From positions 1-64,000 of the forward strand of contig JAMYFF010000002.1 in the NCBI GenBank assembly GCA_024128875.1: a DNA stretch of 64,000 bases. The letters run 5' to 3'. The notes under the pieces are model-generated. The model was not told the origin of the DNA and searched no databases. It was given only the letters and a program-made list of their open reading frames with translations. Source of the stretch: Salinilacustrithrix flava (GTDB lineage Bacteria > Actinomycetota > Acidimicrobiia > Acidimicrobiales > Salinilacustritrichaceae). The position numbers and the translations under genes are program-made. Shown here piece by piece: positions 20,185-27,611 of the stretch (the stretch's first letter is position 1; each line of letters starts with the position of its first letter).

Positions 20185-20362
20185 CACAGCTCCAACAGTC
20201 AGGCCCACGGACACTCCGGCCGGGGTTCACGGGCCTCGCCCCAGCGTAACGGTGCCCGGCGCGACCGCCAACGGGGCGGCCGGCCAGGTCGTGCCATTGG
20301 TCCACAGCACTGGCGACGTTGTCCCTTGCCCGATCGTGCCGTTCGGCGGCACGCTGCGAGAG

Positions 20363-23300
20363 ATGGCTGACACACGCAGCGAGTGCATGGACGGCAACGA
20401 AGCCGCGGCCCGGGTCGCCTATGCGCTCAGCGAGGTGATCGCCATCTACCCGATCACCCCGGCCTCGCCGATGGCCGAGCACTGCGACGACTGGTCGGCC
20501 GCGACGCGACCCAACCGCTGGGGCACGGTCCCCGACGTGGTCGAGATGCAGTCGGAGGCCGGCGCGGCCGGCGCGCTCCACGGGGCGCTGCAGAAGGGCG
20601 CGCTCGCCACCACGTTCACCGCCTCGCAGGGCCTGCTGCTCATGGTCCCGAACATGTTCAAGATCGCCGGCGAGCTGACCCCGGCGGTCATCCACGTGGC
20701 TGCCCGCTCCATCGCCACCCACGCCCTGTCGATCTTCGGGGACCACAGCGACGTCATGTCGGTGCGCAGCACCGGCTGGGCGATGCTCGCCGCCGGCTCC
20801 GTACAGGAGGCCCACGACTTCGCGCTGGTCTCCCACGCCGCCACCCTCCGGGCCCGGGTGCCGTTCCTGCACTTCTTCGACGGGTTCCGCACCAGCCACG
20901 AGATCGACAGGATCGACGTGCTCGACGACGACGCCATCGCGTCGCTGGTCCGCGACGACGACGTGATCGCCCACCGGCTCCGGGGCATGACCCCCGAGGC
21001 CCCGTCCCTGCGGGGCACGGCCCAGAACCCCGACACGTTCTTCCAGGCCCGCGAGGCGAGCAACCCGTTCCACGACGCCGTGCCCGGGATCGTCCAGGAG
21101 GTGATGGACGAGCTCGGCGAGCAGACGGGCCGCCGCTACCGGCTCGTCGACTACCACGGCGCGCCCGACGCCGAGCGGGTCATCGTGGTGATGGGCTCCG
21201 CCTCCGGCGCCATCGAGGAGGCGGTGGACACCCTGGTGGCCCAGGGCGAGTCCGTCGGCATGCTCCGCATCCGGCTCTTCAACCCGTTCCCGGTGGAGCA
21301 GCTGGTCGCTGCGCTCCCCCCGACCGTGCGCTCCATCGCCGTGCTGGACCGCACCAAGGAGCCGGGCGCGGTGGGCGAGCCCATGTACCTCGAGGTGCTG
21401 GCCGCCCTGAGCGAGGCCATGGACGTCGACGACCCGCCGTTCGCCTCGATGCCCCGCGTCGTCGGTGGTCGCTACGGGCTGTCCTCCAAGGAGTTCACGC
21501 CGTCGATGGTCGGCACGGTCTTCGACGAGCTGGCCGCGCCTCGGCCCCGGCGCCACTTCACCGTCGGCATCTACGACGACGTGTCGCACCTGAGCCTGCC
21601 CATGGACGGCACGCTGCGCTACGACCGGCCCGAGCGCGAGGTGCAGGCGGTGTTCGTCGGCCTCGGCTCCGACGGCACGGTGGGCGCCAACAAGTCCTCG
21701 GTGAAGATCATCGGCGAGGGCACCGACCTCTACGCCCAGGGCTACTTCGTCTATGACTCCAAGAAGTCCGGCTCGGTCACCGTCTCCCACCTGCGCTTCG
21801 GACCCGAGCCGATCCGGTCCACCTACCTGGTCGACGACGCCGACTTCGTGGCCTGCCACCAGTTCGGTCTGCTCGAGAAGGTCAAGGTCCTCGACTACGC
21901 CCGCCCCGGCGCCACGCTGCTGCTCAACAGCCCGTTCGGTCCCGACGACGTGTGGGACGACCTGCCCCGCGAGGTGCAGACCCAGATCGTCGACAAGGGC
22001 ATCGAGCTGTGGGTGATCGACGCCGACTCGGTCGCCCGCGACACCGGCATGGGCAACCGCATCAACACGATCATGCAGCCGTGCTTCTTCCAGCTGTCCG
22101 GCGTGCTGCCGCCGGAGGAAGCCATCGCCCGCATCAAGGGCACGGTCGAGAAGGCCTACGGCAAGCGGGGGCGCTCCGTCGTCGACCGCAACTTCGCCGC
22201 CATCGACGCCGCGCTGGACCACCTGTGCCAGGTGACCGTGCCCGACTCGGTGACCAGCACCCGCACGATGGAGCACGCCGTCCCCGACGACGCCCCCGAG
22301 TTCGTCCAGCGGGTCACGTCGCTGCTGATGCAGGGCGAGGGTGACCTGCTCCCGGTGAGCGCGATGCCCGTCGACGGCGTCTTCCCGACCGCCACCGCGC
22401 AGTACGAGAAGCGCTCGATCGCCAAGCAGATCCCGATCTGGGACCCCGACGTCTGCATCGACTGCGGCAAGTGCGCCATCGTCTGCCCGCACGCCACCAT
22501 CCGCATGAAGGTGTTCGACACCGAGGCCGTGGCCGACGCCCCGGAGGACTTCATCCACAAGGCGTTCCGCTCCAAGGACCTCGCCGACCACCGCCTCACC
22601 ATCCAGGTGGCCCCCGACGACTGCACCGGCTGCGGCGTGTGCGTCGACGTCTGCCCGGCCAAGTCCAAGACCGACGTGTCGCACAAGGCCATCAACATGG
22701 AGCCGGCGATGGCCCACCGCGACCTCGAGCGGGAGCGCTGGGACTTCTTCCAGACGATCCCCCACCTCGACCGCTCCCTCCTTCCCCACGACACGGTCAA
22801 GGGCTCCCAGGTGCTCGAGCCGCTGTTCGAGTTCTCCGGGGCCTGCGCCGGCTGCGGCGAGACGCCCTACATCAAGCTCGTCTCCCAGCTGTTCGGCGAC
22901 CGGATGATCGTGGCCAACGCCACCGGCTGCTCGTCGATCTACGGCGGGAACCTGCCCACCACGCCGTGGACGGTGAACGGCGACGGCAGAGGCCCGGCCT
23001 GGAACAACTCCCTGTTCGAGGACAACGCCGAGTTCGGGCTCGGCATGCGCCTCGCCCTCGACGTCCAGCGGGACCAGGCGCAGACCTCGCTGCGGCGCCT
23101 CGCCCCCCAGCTCGGCGCCGACCTGGTGGCCCGCCTCCTCGACAACCCCCAGGAGACCGAGACCGACATCGCCGCGGCCCGCACGGCCGTCGACGAGCTG
23201 CGCCAGCGGCTGGCGACCCTCGTCGAGCAGCCCGACACGGCGGTGGACGCCTCGCACCTGGCTTCCCTCGTCGGCAACCTCGTCCGCCAGGGCGTGTGGC

Positions 23301-24013
23301 TGATGGGCGGCGACGGGTGGGCCTACGACATCGGCTTCGGTGGCCTCGACCACGTGCTCTCGACCGGGCGCAACGTCAACATCCTCGTCCTCGACACCGA
23401 GGTGTACTCCAACACCGGTGGCCAGGCGTCCAAGGCCACGCCCCGGGCCGCGGTCGCCAAGTTCGCCGCCGCCGGCAAGGGCATCGGCAAGAAGGACCTC
23501 GGCGCCATCGCCCGGGCCTACGGCAACGTCTACGTGGCCCAGATCTCGATGGGGGCCAACGAGCTGCAGACCACCAAGGCCCTGCTCGAGGCCGACGCCT
23601 GGCCCGGCCCGTCCCTGGTGATCGCCTACAGCACCTGCATCGCCCACGGCATCGACATGTCGAAGTCGATGAGCCACCAGAAGGACGCGGTGAAGAGCGG
23701 CTACTGGCCCCTCTACCGGTTCCGGCCGAGCGAGACCGAGGACGGCCAGCCGTTCGCGCTCGACTCCAAGAAGCCGACCATCCCGATCAAGGAGTTCGTC
23801 TCCTCCGAGACCCGCTTCGCCATCCTCCAGCGCACCGACCCCGAGCGGGCCGAGATGCTGGCCGAGCTGGCCCAGGCCGACGCCGACGAGCGCTGGCGCT
23901 ACTACGAGCAGCTGGCCGGCATGCACCGGACGATCCCGACGCTGCACGAGCCCGAGCCCGAGCCCGGCGGCGACGTGCCGGTCGAGATCCGCAACGACGA
24001 GACGGAGCGCTGA
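20363..24013 (+). CDS. nifJ: Pyruvate:ferredoxin (flavodoxin) oxidoreductase, single-chain
   Basis: Converts pyruvate and CoA to acetyl-CoA and CO2, reducing ferredoxin or flavodoxin; TPP and [4Fe-4S] dependent, cytoplasmic. The 1216-residue chain contains all domains fused: N-terminal pyrimidine-binding domain (DGNEAAARVAYALSEVIAIYPITPASPM), domain II transketolase-C-like, the gamma region (GLGSDGTVGANKSSVKII), a two-cluster ferredoxin domain (CIDCGKCAIVCPHATI and CTGCGVCVDVCPAKS), CAGCGETPYIKL for the proximal cluster, and the TPP site with CSSIYGG and NTGGQASKATP. ATG at 20363 gives the normal N-terminus. The next gene starts one base after the stop. Confidence 0.95.
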   Translation: MADTRSECMDGNEAAARVAYALSEVIAIYPITPASPMAEHCDDWSAATRPNRWGTVPDVVEMQSEAGAAGALHGALQKGALATTFTASQGLLLMVPNMFKIAGELTPAVIHVAARSIATHALSIFGDHSDVMSVRSTGWAMLAAGSVQEAHDFALVSHAATLRARVPFLHFFDGFRTSHEIDRIDVLDDDAIASLVRDDDVIAHRLRGMTPEAPSLRGTAQNPDTFFQAREASNPFHDAVPGIVQEVMDELGEQTGRRYRLVDYHGAPDAERVIVVMGSASGAIEEAVDTLVAQGESVGMLRIRLFNPFPVEQLVAALPPTVRSIAVLDRTKEPGAVGEPMYLEVLAALSEAMDVDDPPFASMPRVVGGRYGLSSKEFTPSMVGTVFDELAAPRPRRHFTVGIYDDVSHLSLPMDGTLRYDRPEREVQAVFVGLGSDGTVGANKSSVKIIGEGTDLYAQGYFVYDSKKSGSVTVSHLRFGPEPIRSTYLVDDADFVACHQFGLLEKVKVLDYARPGATLLLNSPFGPDDVWDDLPREVQTQIVDKGIELWVIDADSVARDTGMGNRINTIMQPCFFQLSGVLPPEEAIARIKGTVEKAYGKRGRSVVDRNFAAIDAALDHLCQVTVPDSVTSTRTMEHAVPDDAPEFVQRVTSLLMQGEGDLLPVSAMPVDGVFPTATAQYEKRSIAKQIPIWDPDVCIDCGKCAIVCPHATIRMKVFDTEAVADAPEDFIHKAFRSKDLADHRLTIQVAPDDCTGCGVCVDVCPAKSKTDVSHKAINMEPAMAHRDLERERWDFFQTIPHLDRSLLPHDTVKGSQVLEPLFEFSGACAGCGETPYIKLVSQLFGDRMIVANATGCSSIYGGNLPTTPWTVNGDGRGPAWNNSLFEDNAEFGLGMRLALDVQRDQAQTSLRRLAPQLGADLVARLLDNPQETETDIAAARTAVDELRQRLATLVEQPDTAVDASHLASLVGNLVRQGVWLMGGDGWAYDIGFGGLDHVLSTGRNVNILVLDTEVYSNTGGQASKATPRAAVAKFAAAGKGIGKKDLGAIARAYGNVYVAQISMGANELQTTKALLEADAWPGPSLVIAYSTCIAHGIDMSKSMSHQKDAVKSGYWPLYRFRPSETEDGQPFALDSKKPTIPIKEFVSSETRFAILQRTDPERAEMLAELAQADADERWRYYEQLAGMHRTIPTLHEPEPEPGGDVPVEIRNDETER

Positions 24014-24014
24014 G

Positions 24015-25049
24015 ATGGTCGACCTCACCACCACCTACCTGGGCCTGACCCTGCGCTCGCCCATCGTGGCTTCGGCGTCGCCGATCACCGACGACCCCGA
24101 CGTCGTGCGTCGGCTGGAGGCCGCCGGCGCCGGCGCGGTCGTGCTGCCCTCGCTGTTCGAGGAGGAGATCCTCCACGAGGAGTCCGAGCTCAACCGGGCC
24201 CTCGAAGCAGGCTCTGAGCACTTCGCCGAGGCGCTCGACTACTTCCCCTCCATCGACGAGCTGCCCCACGCCGGCGACCGCTACGTGGAGCGCCTGGCCC
24301 GGATCAAGGCCGTCACGTCGCTGCCGGTGATCGCCAGCCTCAACGCCACCTCCCCCGGCGGGTGGACCGACCACGCCCGCCGGCTCCAGGACGCGGGCGC
24401 CGACGCGCTCGAGCTGAACCTGTACCACCTCGCCGCCGACCCGCGGCTCGCCGCCGACGATGTCGAGGACCGAGACCTGGAGATCATCACCGCCGTGCGC
24501 GAGGAGATCGACATCCCGCTCGCGGTGAAGCTCAGCCCCTACTACTCGGCGATGGCCGGCTTCGCCCAGGACGTCGTGCGGGCGGGGGCGGACGGCCTGG
24601 TGCTGTTCAACCGCTTCTACCAGCCGGACCTGGATCTGGAGAGCCTCACGGTCGTGCCCCGCGTCGAGCTGAGCAGCCCGTCCGAGCTGCGGCTGCCACT
24701 GCGCTGGATCGCCATCTTGTCCCCGCACCTCCGGGGCCGGGCGTCGCTGGCGGCCACCTCCGGCGTGGCCGGCGGCACCGACGTGGTGAAGGCCCTGCTG
24801 GTCGGGGCCGATGTGGCCATGACCACCTCGGCGCTGCTGCGCCACGGCCCCGAGCACGTCGCGGTGCTCGAGTCCGAGCTGCTGGCCTGGCTGACCGAGC
24901 GGGAGTACGAGTCGGTCACCCAGCTCCGGGGCAGCGCCAACCACTCCACCTCGGGCGACCCGGCCGCCTTCGAGCGCGCCGGCTACGTGCGGACCCTGCA
25001 CTCGTGGGCCGCGCCGCACGACCTCACGCCGTCGTCGCCGTCGAGCTGA
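24015..25049 (+). CDS. Dihydroorotate dehydrogenase-like flavoprotein
   Basis: A 344-residue TIM-barrel protein of the DHOD family: LGLTLRSPIVASASPIT at the start, VIASLNATSPGGWTDHARRLQDAGADALELN in the middle, IPLAVKLSPYY, and the C-terminal phosphate/FMN site ATSGVAGGTDVVKALLVGADVAM. It is longer and diverges from true PyrD in the active-site loop. Such DHOD-like proteins are often next to single-chain pyruvate:ferredoxin oxidoreductases, as here (1-bp gap), so a role with that enzyme (for example accepting electrons from ferredoxin) is more likely than pyrimidine synthesis. That role is inferred from context only. Confidence 0.8.
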   Translation: MVDLTTTYLGLTLRSPIVASASPITDDPDVVRRLEAAGAGAVVLPSLFEEEILHEESELNRALEAGSEHFAEALDYFPSIDELPHAGDRYVERLARIKAVTSLPVIASLNATSPGGWTDHARRLQDAGADALELNLYHLAADPRLAADDVEDRDLEIITAVREEIDIPLAVKLSPYYSAMAGFAQDVVRAGADGLVLFNRFYQPDLDLESLTVVPRVELSSPSELRLPLRWIAILSPHLRGRASLAATSGVAGGTDVVKALLVGADVAMTTSALLRHGPEHVAVLESELLAWLTEREYESVTQLRGSANHSTSGDPAAFERAGYVRTLHSWAAPHDLTPSSPSS

Positions 25050-25088
25050 GGGAACAGGCGGGTCGGCGGAAGCGTTGCCTTGGGAGCA

Positions 25089-25107
25089 CCCAGGTCGTAG
25101 ACCTGGG
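25089..25107 (+). terminator. Small hairpin before the peroxiredoxin gene
   Basis: CCCAGGTC (25089-25096) and GACCTGGG (25100-25107) form a perfect 8-bp stem with a 3-nt loop, 36 nt upstream of the peroxiredoxin start. It could end the nifJ transcript or shape the next leader. Confidence 0.45.
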
Positions 25108-25142
25108 CCGACGAAGACGACCCCTGCGAAAGGACCACTTCG

Positions 25143-25778
25143 ATGAGCATCCACCTGGGTGACGAGGCCCCGAACTTCACCGCCGACACGACCGAGGGTG
25201 AGATCGACTTCCACGAGTGGAAGAAGGACAGCTGGGCGATGCTGTTCAGCCACCCGGCCGACTTCACGCCCGTGTGCACCACCGAGCTCGGCCGCACCGC
25301 GCAGATGAAGGACGACTTCGCCAAGCGCAACACCAAGGTCCTGGCCCTCTCGGTCGACGACGTCGCCTCCCACAACGGCTGGGCGCCCGACATCGGCGAG
25401 GTGGGCGGCACCGACCTCAACTTCCCGATCATCGCCGATCCGGACAAGAAGGTCGCCGAGCTCTACGACATGATCCACCCCGGCGAGGGCGACACGTCCA
25501 CGGTGCGCTCGGTCTTCATCATCGACCCGGCGAACAAGGTGCGCCTCACGCTGACGTACCCCAAGTCCGTCGGCCGCAACTTCGACGAGCTGCTCCGCGT
25601 CGTCGGCGCCCTCCAGCTCACCGACTCCGCACCGGTGGCCACCCCGGCCGACTGGACCCAGGGCGAGAAGGTCATCGTGTCGCCCGGGATGTCCACCGAG
25701 GACGCCAAGGAGCGCTTCGGTGCCGACAAGGTCGAAGAGGTCAAGCCCTACCTCCGCTGGACCGACGACCCCAGCTGA
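25143..25778 (+). CDS. 1-Cys peroxiredoxin (Prx6/AhpC-TSA type)
   Basis: Reduces hydrogen peroxide and organic peroxides in the cytoplasm. The 211-residue protein shows the Prx6 signature: LGDEAPNFTADTTEG, LFSHPADFTPVCTTELG with the peroxidatic cysteine in PVCTTE, and the long C-terminal part TPADWTQGEKVIVSPGMSTEDAKERF typical of 1-Cys enzymes; no resolving cysteine is seen. AAAGGA precedes the ATG. Its place after oxygen-sensitive pyruvate:ferredoxin oxidoreductase suggests a protective role. A strong hairpin follows. Confidence 0.93.
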   Translation: MSIHLGDEAPNFTADTTEGEIDFHEWKKDSWAMLFSHPADFTPVCTTELGRTAQMKDDFAKRNTKVLALSVDDVASHNGWAPDIGEVGGTDLNFPIIADPDKKVAELYDMIHPGEGDTSTVRSVFIIDPANKVRLTLTYPKSVGRNFDELLRVVGALQLTDSAPVATPADWTQGEKVIVSPGMSTEDAKERFGADKVEEVKPYLRWTDDPS

Positions 25779-25790
25779 GCCGTGGATGGT

Positions 25791-25828
25791 GAGGGGCATG
25801 CCCGGGTAGGTCCCGGAGCATGCCCCTC
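25791..25828 (+). terminator. Terminator-like hairpin after peroxiredoxin gene
   Basis: GAGGGGCATG (25791-25800) and CATGCCCCTC (25819-25828) pair perfectly, and the interior CCGGG/CCCGG extends the stem. The right arm covers the start codon of the broken FMN reductase, so the hairpin would also hide that start. Confidence 0.6.
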
Positions 25829-26195
25829 CTCCAGGTCATCGTCGCCAGCACCCGACCCGGCCGGGTCGGCCGGACCGTCGCCGAGTGGTTCGCCGCCGAG
25901 GCCGAGGGCCACGCCGGCTTCGACGTCGAGCTCGTGGACCTCGCCGAGGTCGACCTCCCGCTGTTCGACGAGCCCAAGCACCCCCGGCTGCAGCAGTACG
26001 AGCACGACCACACCCGCCGCTGGTCCGACACCATCAGCCGCGGTGACGCGTTCGCCTTCGTCATGCCGGAGTACAACTTCGACGGTGCCGATCCCCTTCA
26101 TCCACGACCGGGTGCAGGACGGGAGCCTCGAGGCCAACGACCCGATGCGCAGCGGCGCAGCCGGCGCCCTGAACGCGCTGGCCGGGGCCATCTGA
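25820..26195 (+). pseudogene. NADPH-dependent FMN reductase, internally deleted and frameshifted
   Basis: The first frame from ATG 25820 gives VIVASTRPGRVGRTVAEWF, VELVDLAEVDLPLFDEP and FVMPEYNF, the N-terminal half of NADPH-dependent FMN reductases with a flavodoxin-like fold. Straight after PEYNF the match moves to another frame at about 26085, where VPIPFIHDRVQDGSLEAND and a C-terminal helix correspond to the end of the same family. The roughly 70-residue middle (usually beginning P-x-x-L-x-N-A-L-D) is missing. The gene is thus a remnant with a deletion of about 200 bp that also shifted the frame. The unbroken first frame runs on to 26224 as nonsense. Confidence 0.7.
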
Positions 26196-26264
26196 GGCGA
26201 CGTCCCCGGAACTTGGTGACATAGGACCCCGGTAACCGCCGGATTCCGGAGCGAGAGTGTCCCC

Positions 26265-26858
26265 ATGGATCGCCTCGTCGCTGGGGGGCCGTGGTTCCGA
26301 CGCCACCCGCACTACGCCGCAATGGTCACGGCCGCCCTGTTCGCGGTCGTGACCGCGCTGCGCCTGGTGGGTTCGAGCGAGGCCGACGCCACCGGCCTGC
26401 TCTACGCCCTCCCCATCGCCCTCGCCGCGATGGCCTTCGGTCTGGTCGTGGGCACCACCGCCGCCCTGTCCGCCGCCGGGCTGCTCGTCGCCTGGTCCGC
26501 CTCGCACCCCGAGGTCTCGGTGAGCGCCCTCGGCTGGGCATCCCGGATCGTGCCGCTCGTGCTGCTCGGCGTGCTCGTCGGTGCTGCCGCGGACGCGGTG
26601 GAGGACGCGAGCGCCGCTCGGCTCGCGCTCGCGGTCGCCGCCACCCGCCGCCGCGACGCTGCGGAGGTCAACGACGAGATCCTGCAGCGCCTCACGGTCG
26701 CCAAGTGGCGCCTGGAGGCCGGCTCGGGTGACGACGCCGCGGCCCTGCTGGACGAGGCGATGACCCAGGCCCAGCACCTCGTCTCCTCCCTGCTCGAGGA
26801 CGTGGAGCTCGAGGAGCGGCTCCGAGTGCGAACGCCCACCGGTGAGGCGGTCGTCTAG
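26265..26858 (+). CDS. Membrane protein with histidine-kinase-like dimerisation helix
   Basis: 197 residues. Three or four hydrophobic segments fill about 17-110 (AAMVTAALFAVVTALRLVG; LLYALPIALAAMAFGLVVG; VPLVLLGVLVGAA). A cytoplasmic helix then carries NDEILQRLTVAKWRLEAGSGDDAAALLDEAMTQAQHLVSSLL. This resembles the dimerisation region of actinobacterial sensor kinases (N-D-x-(I/V)-x-Q-x-L-x-x-A-K), but the phospho-histidine is absent and there is no ATPase domain. It is therefore not a kinase alone; a membrane sensor or decoy partner is possible. It converges on the TetR gene 11 bp away. Confidence 0.6.
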   Translation: MDRLVAGGPWFRRHPHYAAMVTAALFAVVTALRLVGSSEADATGLLYALPIALAAMAFGLVVGTTAALSAAGLLVAWSASHPEVSVSALGWASRIVPLVLLGVLVGAAADAVEDASAARLALAVAATRRRDAAEVNDEILQRLTVAKWRLEAGSGDDAAALLDEAMTQAQHLVSSLLEDVELEERLRVRTPTGEAVV

Positions 26859-26869
26859 GTCCGAGGGCG

Positions 26870-27490
26870 TCAGCCCGGTTCGCGCAGCGCCCGGAACAGC
26901 CCGTCGCCGAGCACCTCGAAGGCCTCCCCGATCAGCGCCTGCAGGTCCCGGCTGCCGTCCTCGGCCAGCCACTCGTCGATGGCGACCCGGATGGCGGCCA
27001 TGACGGCCCCGGCCACCACCCGCGAGTGCAGACCGGGGCCGGTGGTGTCCTGGAGCCGGTCGGCGAGCAGCTCGGCGAAGGTCTCCTCCCACACCGCTTG
27101 GTGCTCCAGGCCGCGGGCCAGGATCGAGGGGTGGTCCTGGGCGATGCGGCGCATGGCCACGAAGTCGGACCGCTCGGCCTCGTAGCTGGCGGCGAGCGCC
27201 TCCAGGGAGTGGCGCAGCGAGCGCAGCACCGGCTCGTCCGGGGCGCGGGCCACGAACGCATCCCGCAGCTCCTCGAGGTGCTCGTCCGCCCGCCCGATGA
27301 GCACGTCCTCCTTGGTCGGGAAGTAGCGGAAGAACGTGCTTCGGGAGATCTCGGCCCGCTCGGCGATGTCGTCGACGGTGACGTGCTCGAAGCCCCGCTC
27401 GTCGAACAGCTCGAGCGCGATCCGCTGGAACCGCCGACGGACCTGCTGCTTCTTGCGCTCCCGCAGCGACACCTTCCCCGGCTCGGACAC
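26870..27490 (-). CDS. TetR family transcriptional regulator
   Basis: 206 residues. SLRERKKQQVRRRFQRIALELFDERGFEHVTVDDIAERAEISRSTFFRYFPTKEDVLIGR is a textbook TetR DNA-binding domain (about 8-66), followed by a helical ligand domain. A GTG at 27490 is the only sensible start in frame. It is divergent from the MMPL-type transporter, with tandem ATGTGACAC repeats between them, so it most likely represses that exporter and itself. Confidence 0.87.
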   Translation of the reverse strand: MSEPGKVSLRERKKQQVRRRFQRIALELFDERGFEHVTVDDIAERAEISRSTFFRYFPTKEDVLIGRADEHLEELRDAFVARAPDEPVLRSLRHSLEALAASYEAERSDFVAMRRIAQDHPSILARGLEHQAVWEETFAELLADRLQDTTGPGLHSRVVAGAVMAAIRVAIDEWLAEDGSRDLQALIGEAFEVLGDGLFRALREPG

Positions 27491-27523
27491 GTCCCCATCC
27501 TCGCACCACCCCGCGACCCCCGG

Positions 27524-27579
27524 ATGTGACACATGTGACACTCGGTGACGATTGATACGCAGTTTCACTTTCCTAGGCT
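27524..27579 (+). promoter_or_regulatory. TetR/MMPL intergenic control region
   Basis: Two abutting copies of ATGTGACAC (27524-27532, 27533-27541), with a related GGTGAC after them, precede a promoter TTGATA (27552-27557) and TAGGCT (27574-27579) spaced by 16 nt reading into the transporter gene. The repeats are likely the binding site of the divergent TetR. Confidence 0.55.
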
Positions 27580-27611
27580 CGTCCTGACCGTTCCGGACCG
27601 GAGGCGAAGAC

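Noticed and set aside
19736..24034. A very long open frame on the minus strand opposite the pyruvate:ferredoxin oxidoreductase gene
   Set aside because: Its translation is rich in Gly, Ala, Val, His and Arg without any domain. It is the antisense image of GC-rich codons of the real gene.
24015..25049. Annotation as true pyrD
   Set aside because: The active-site loop differs and there are no pyr genes nearby; the coupling to nifJ points to the DHOD-like group.
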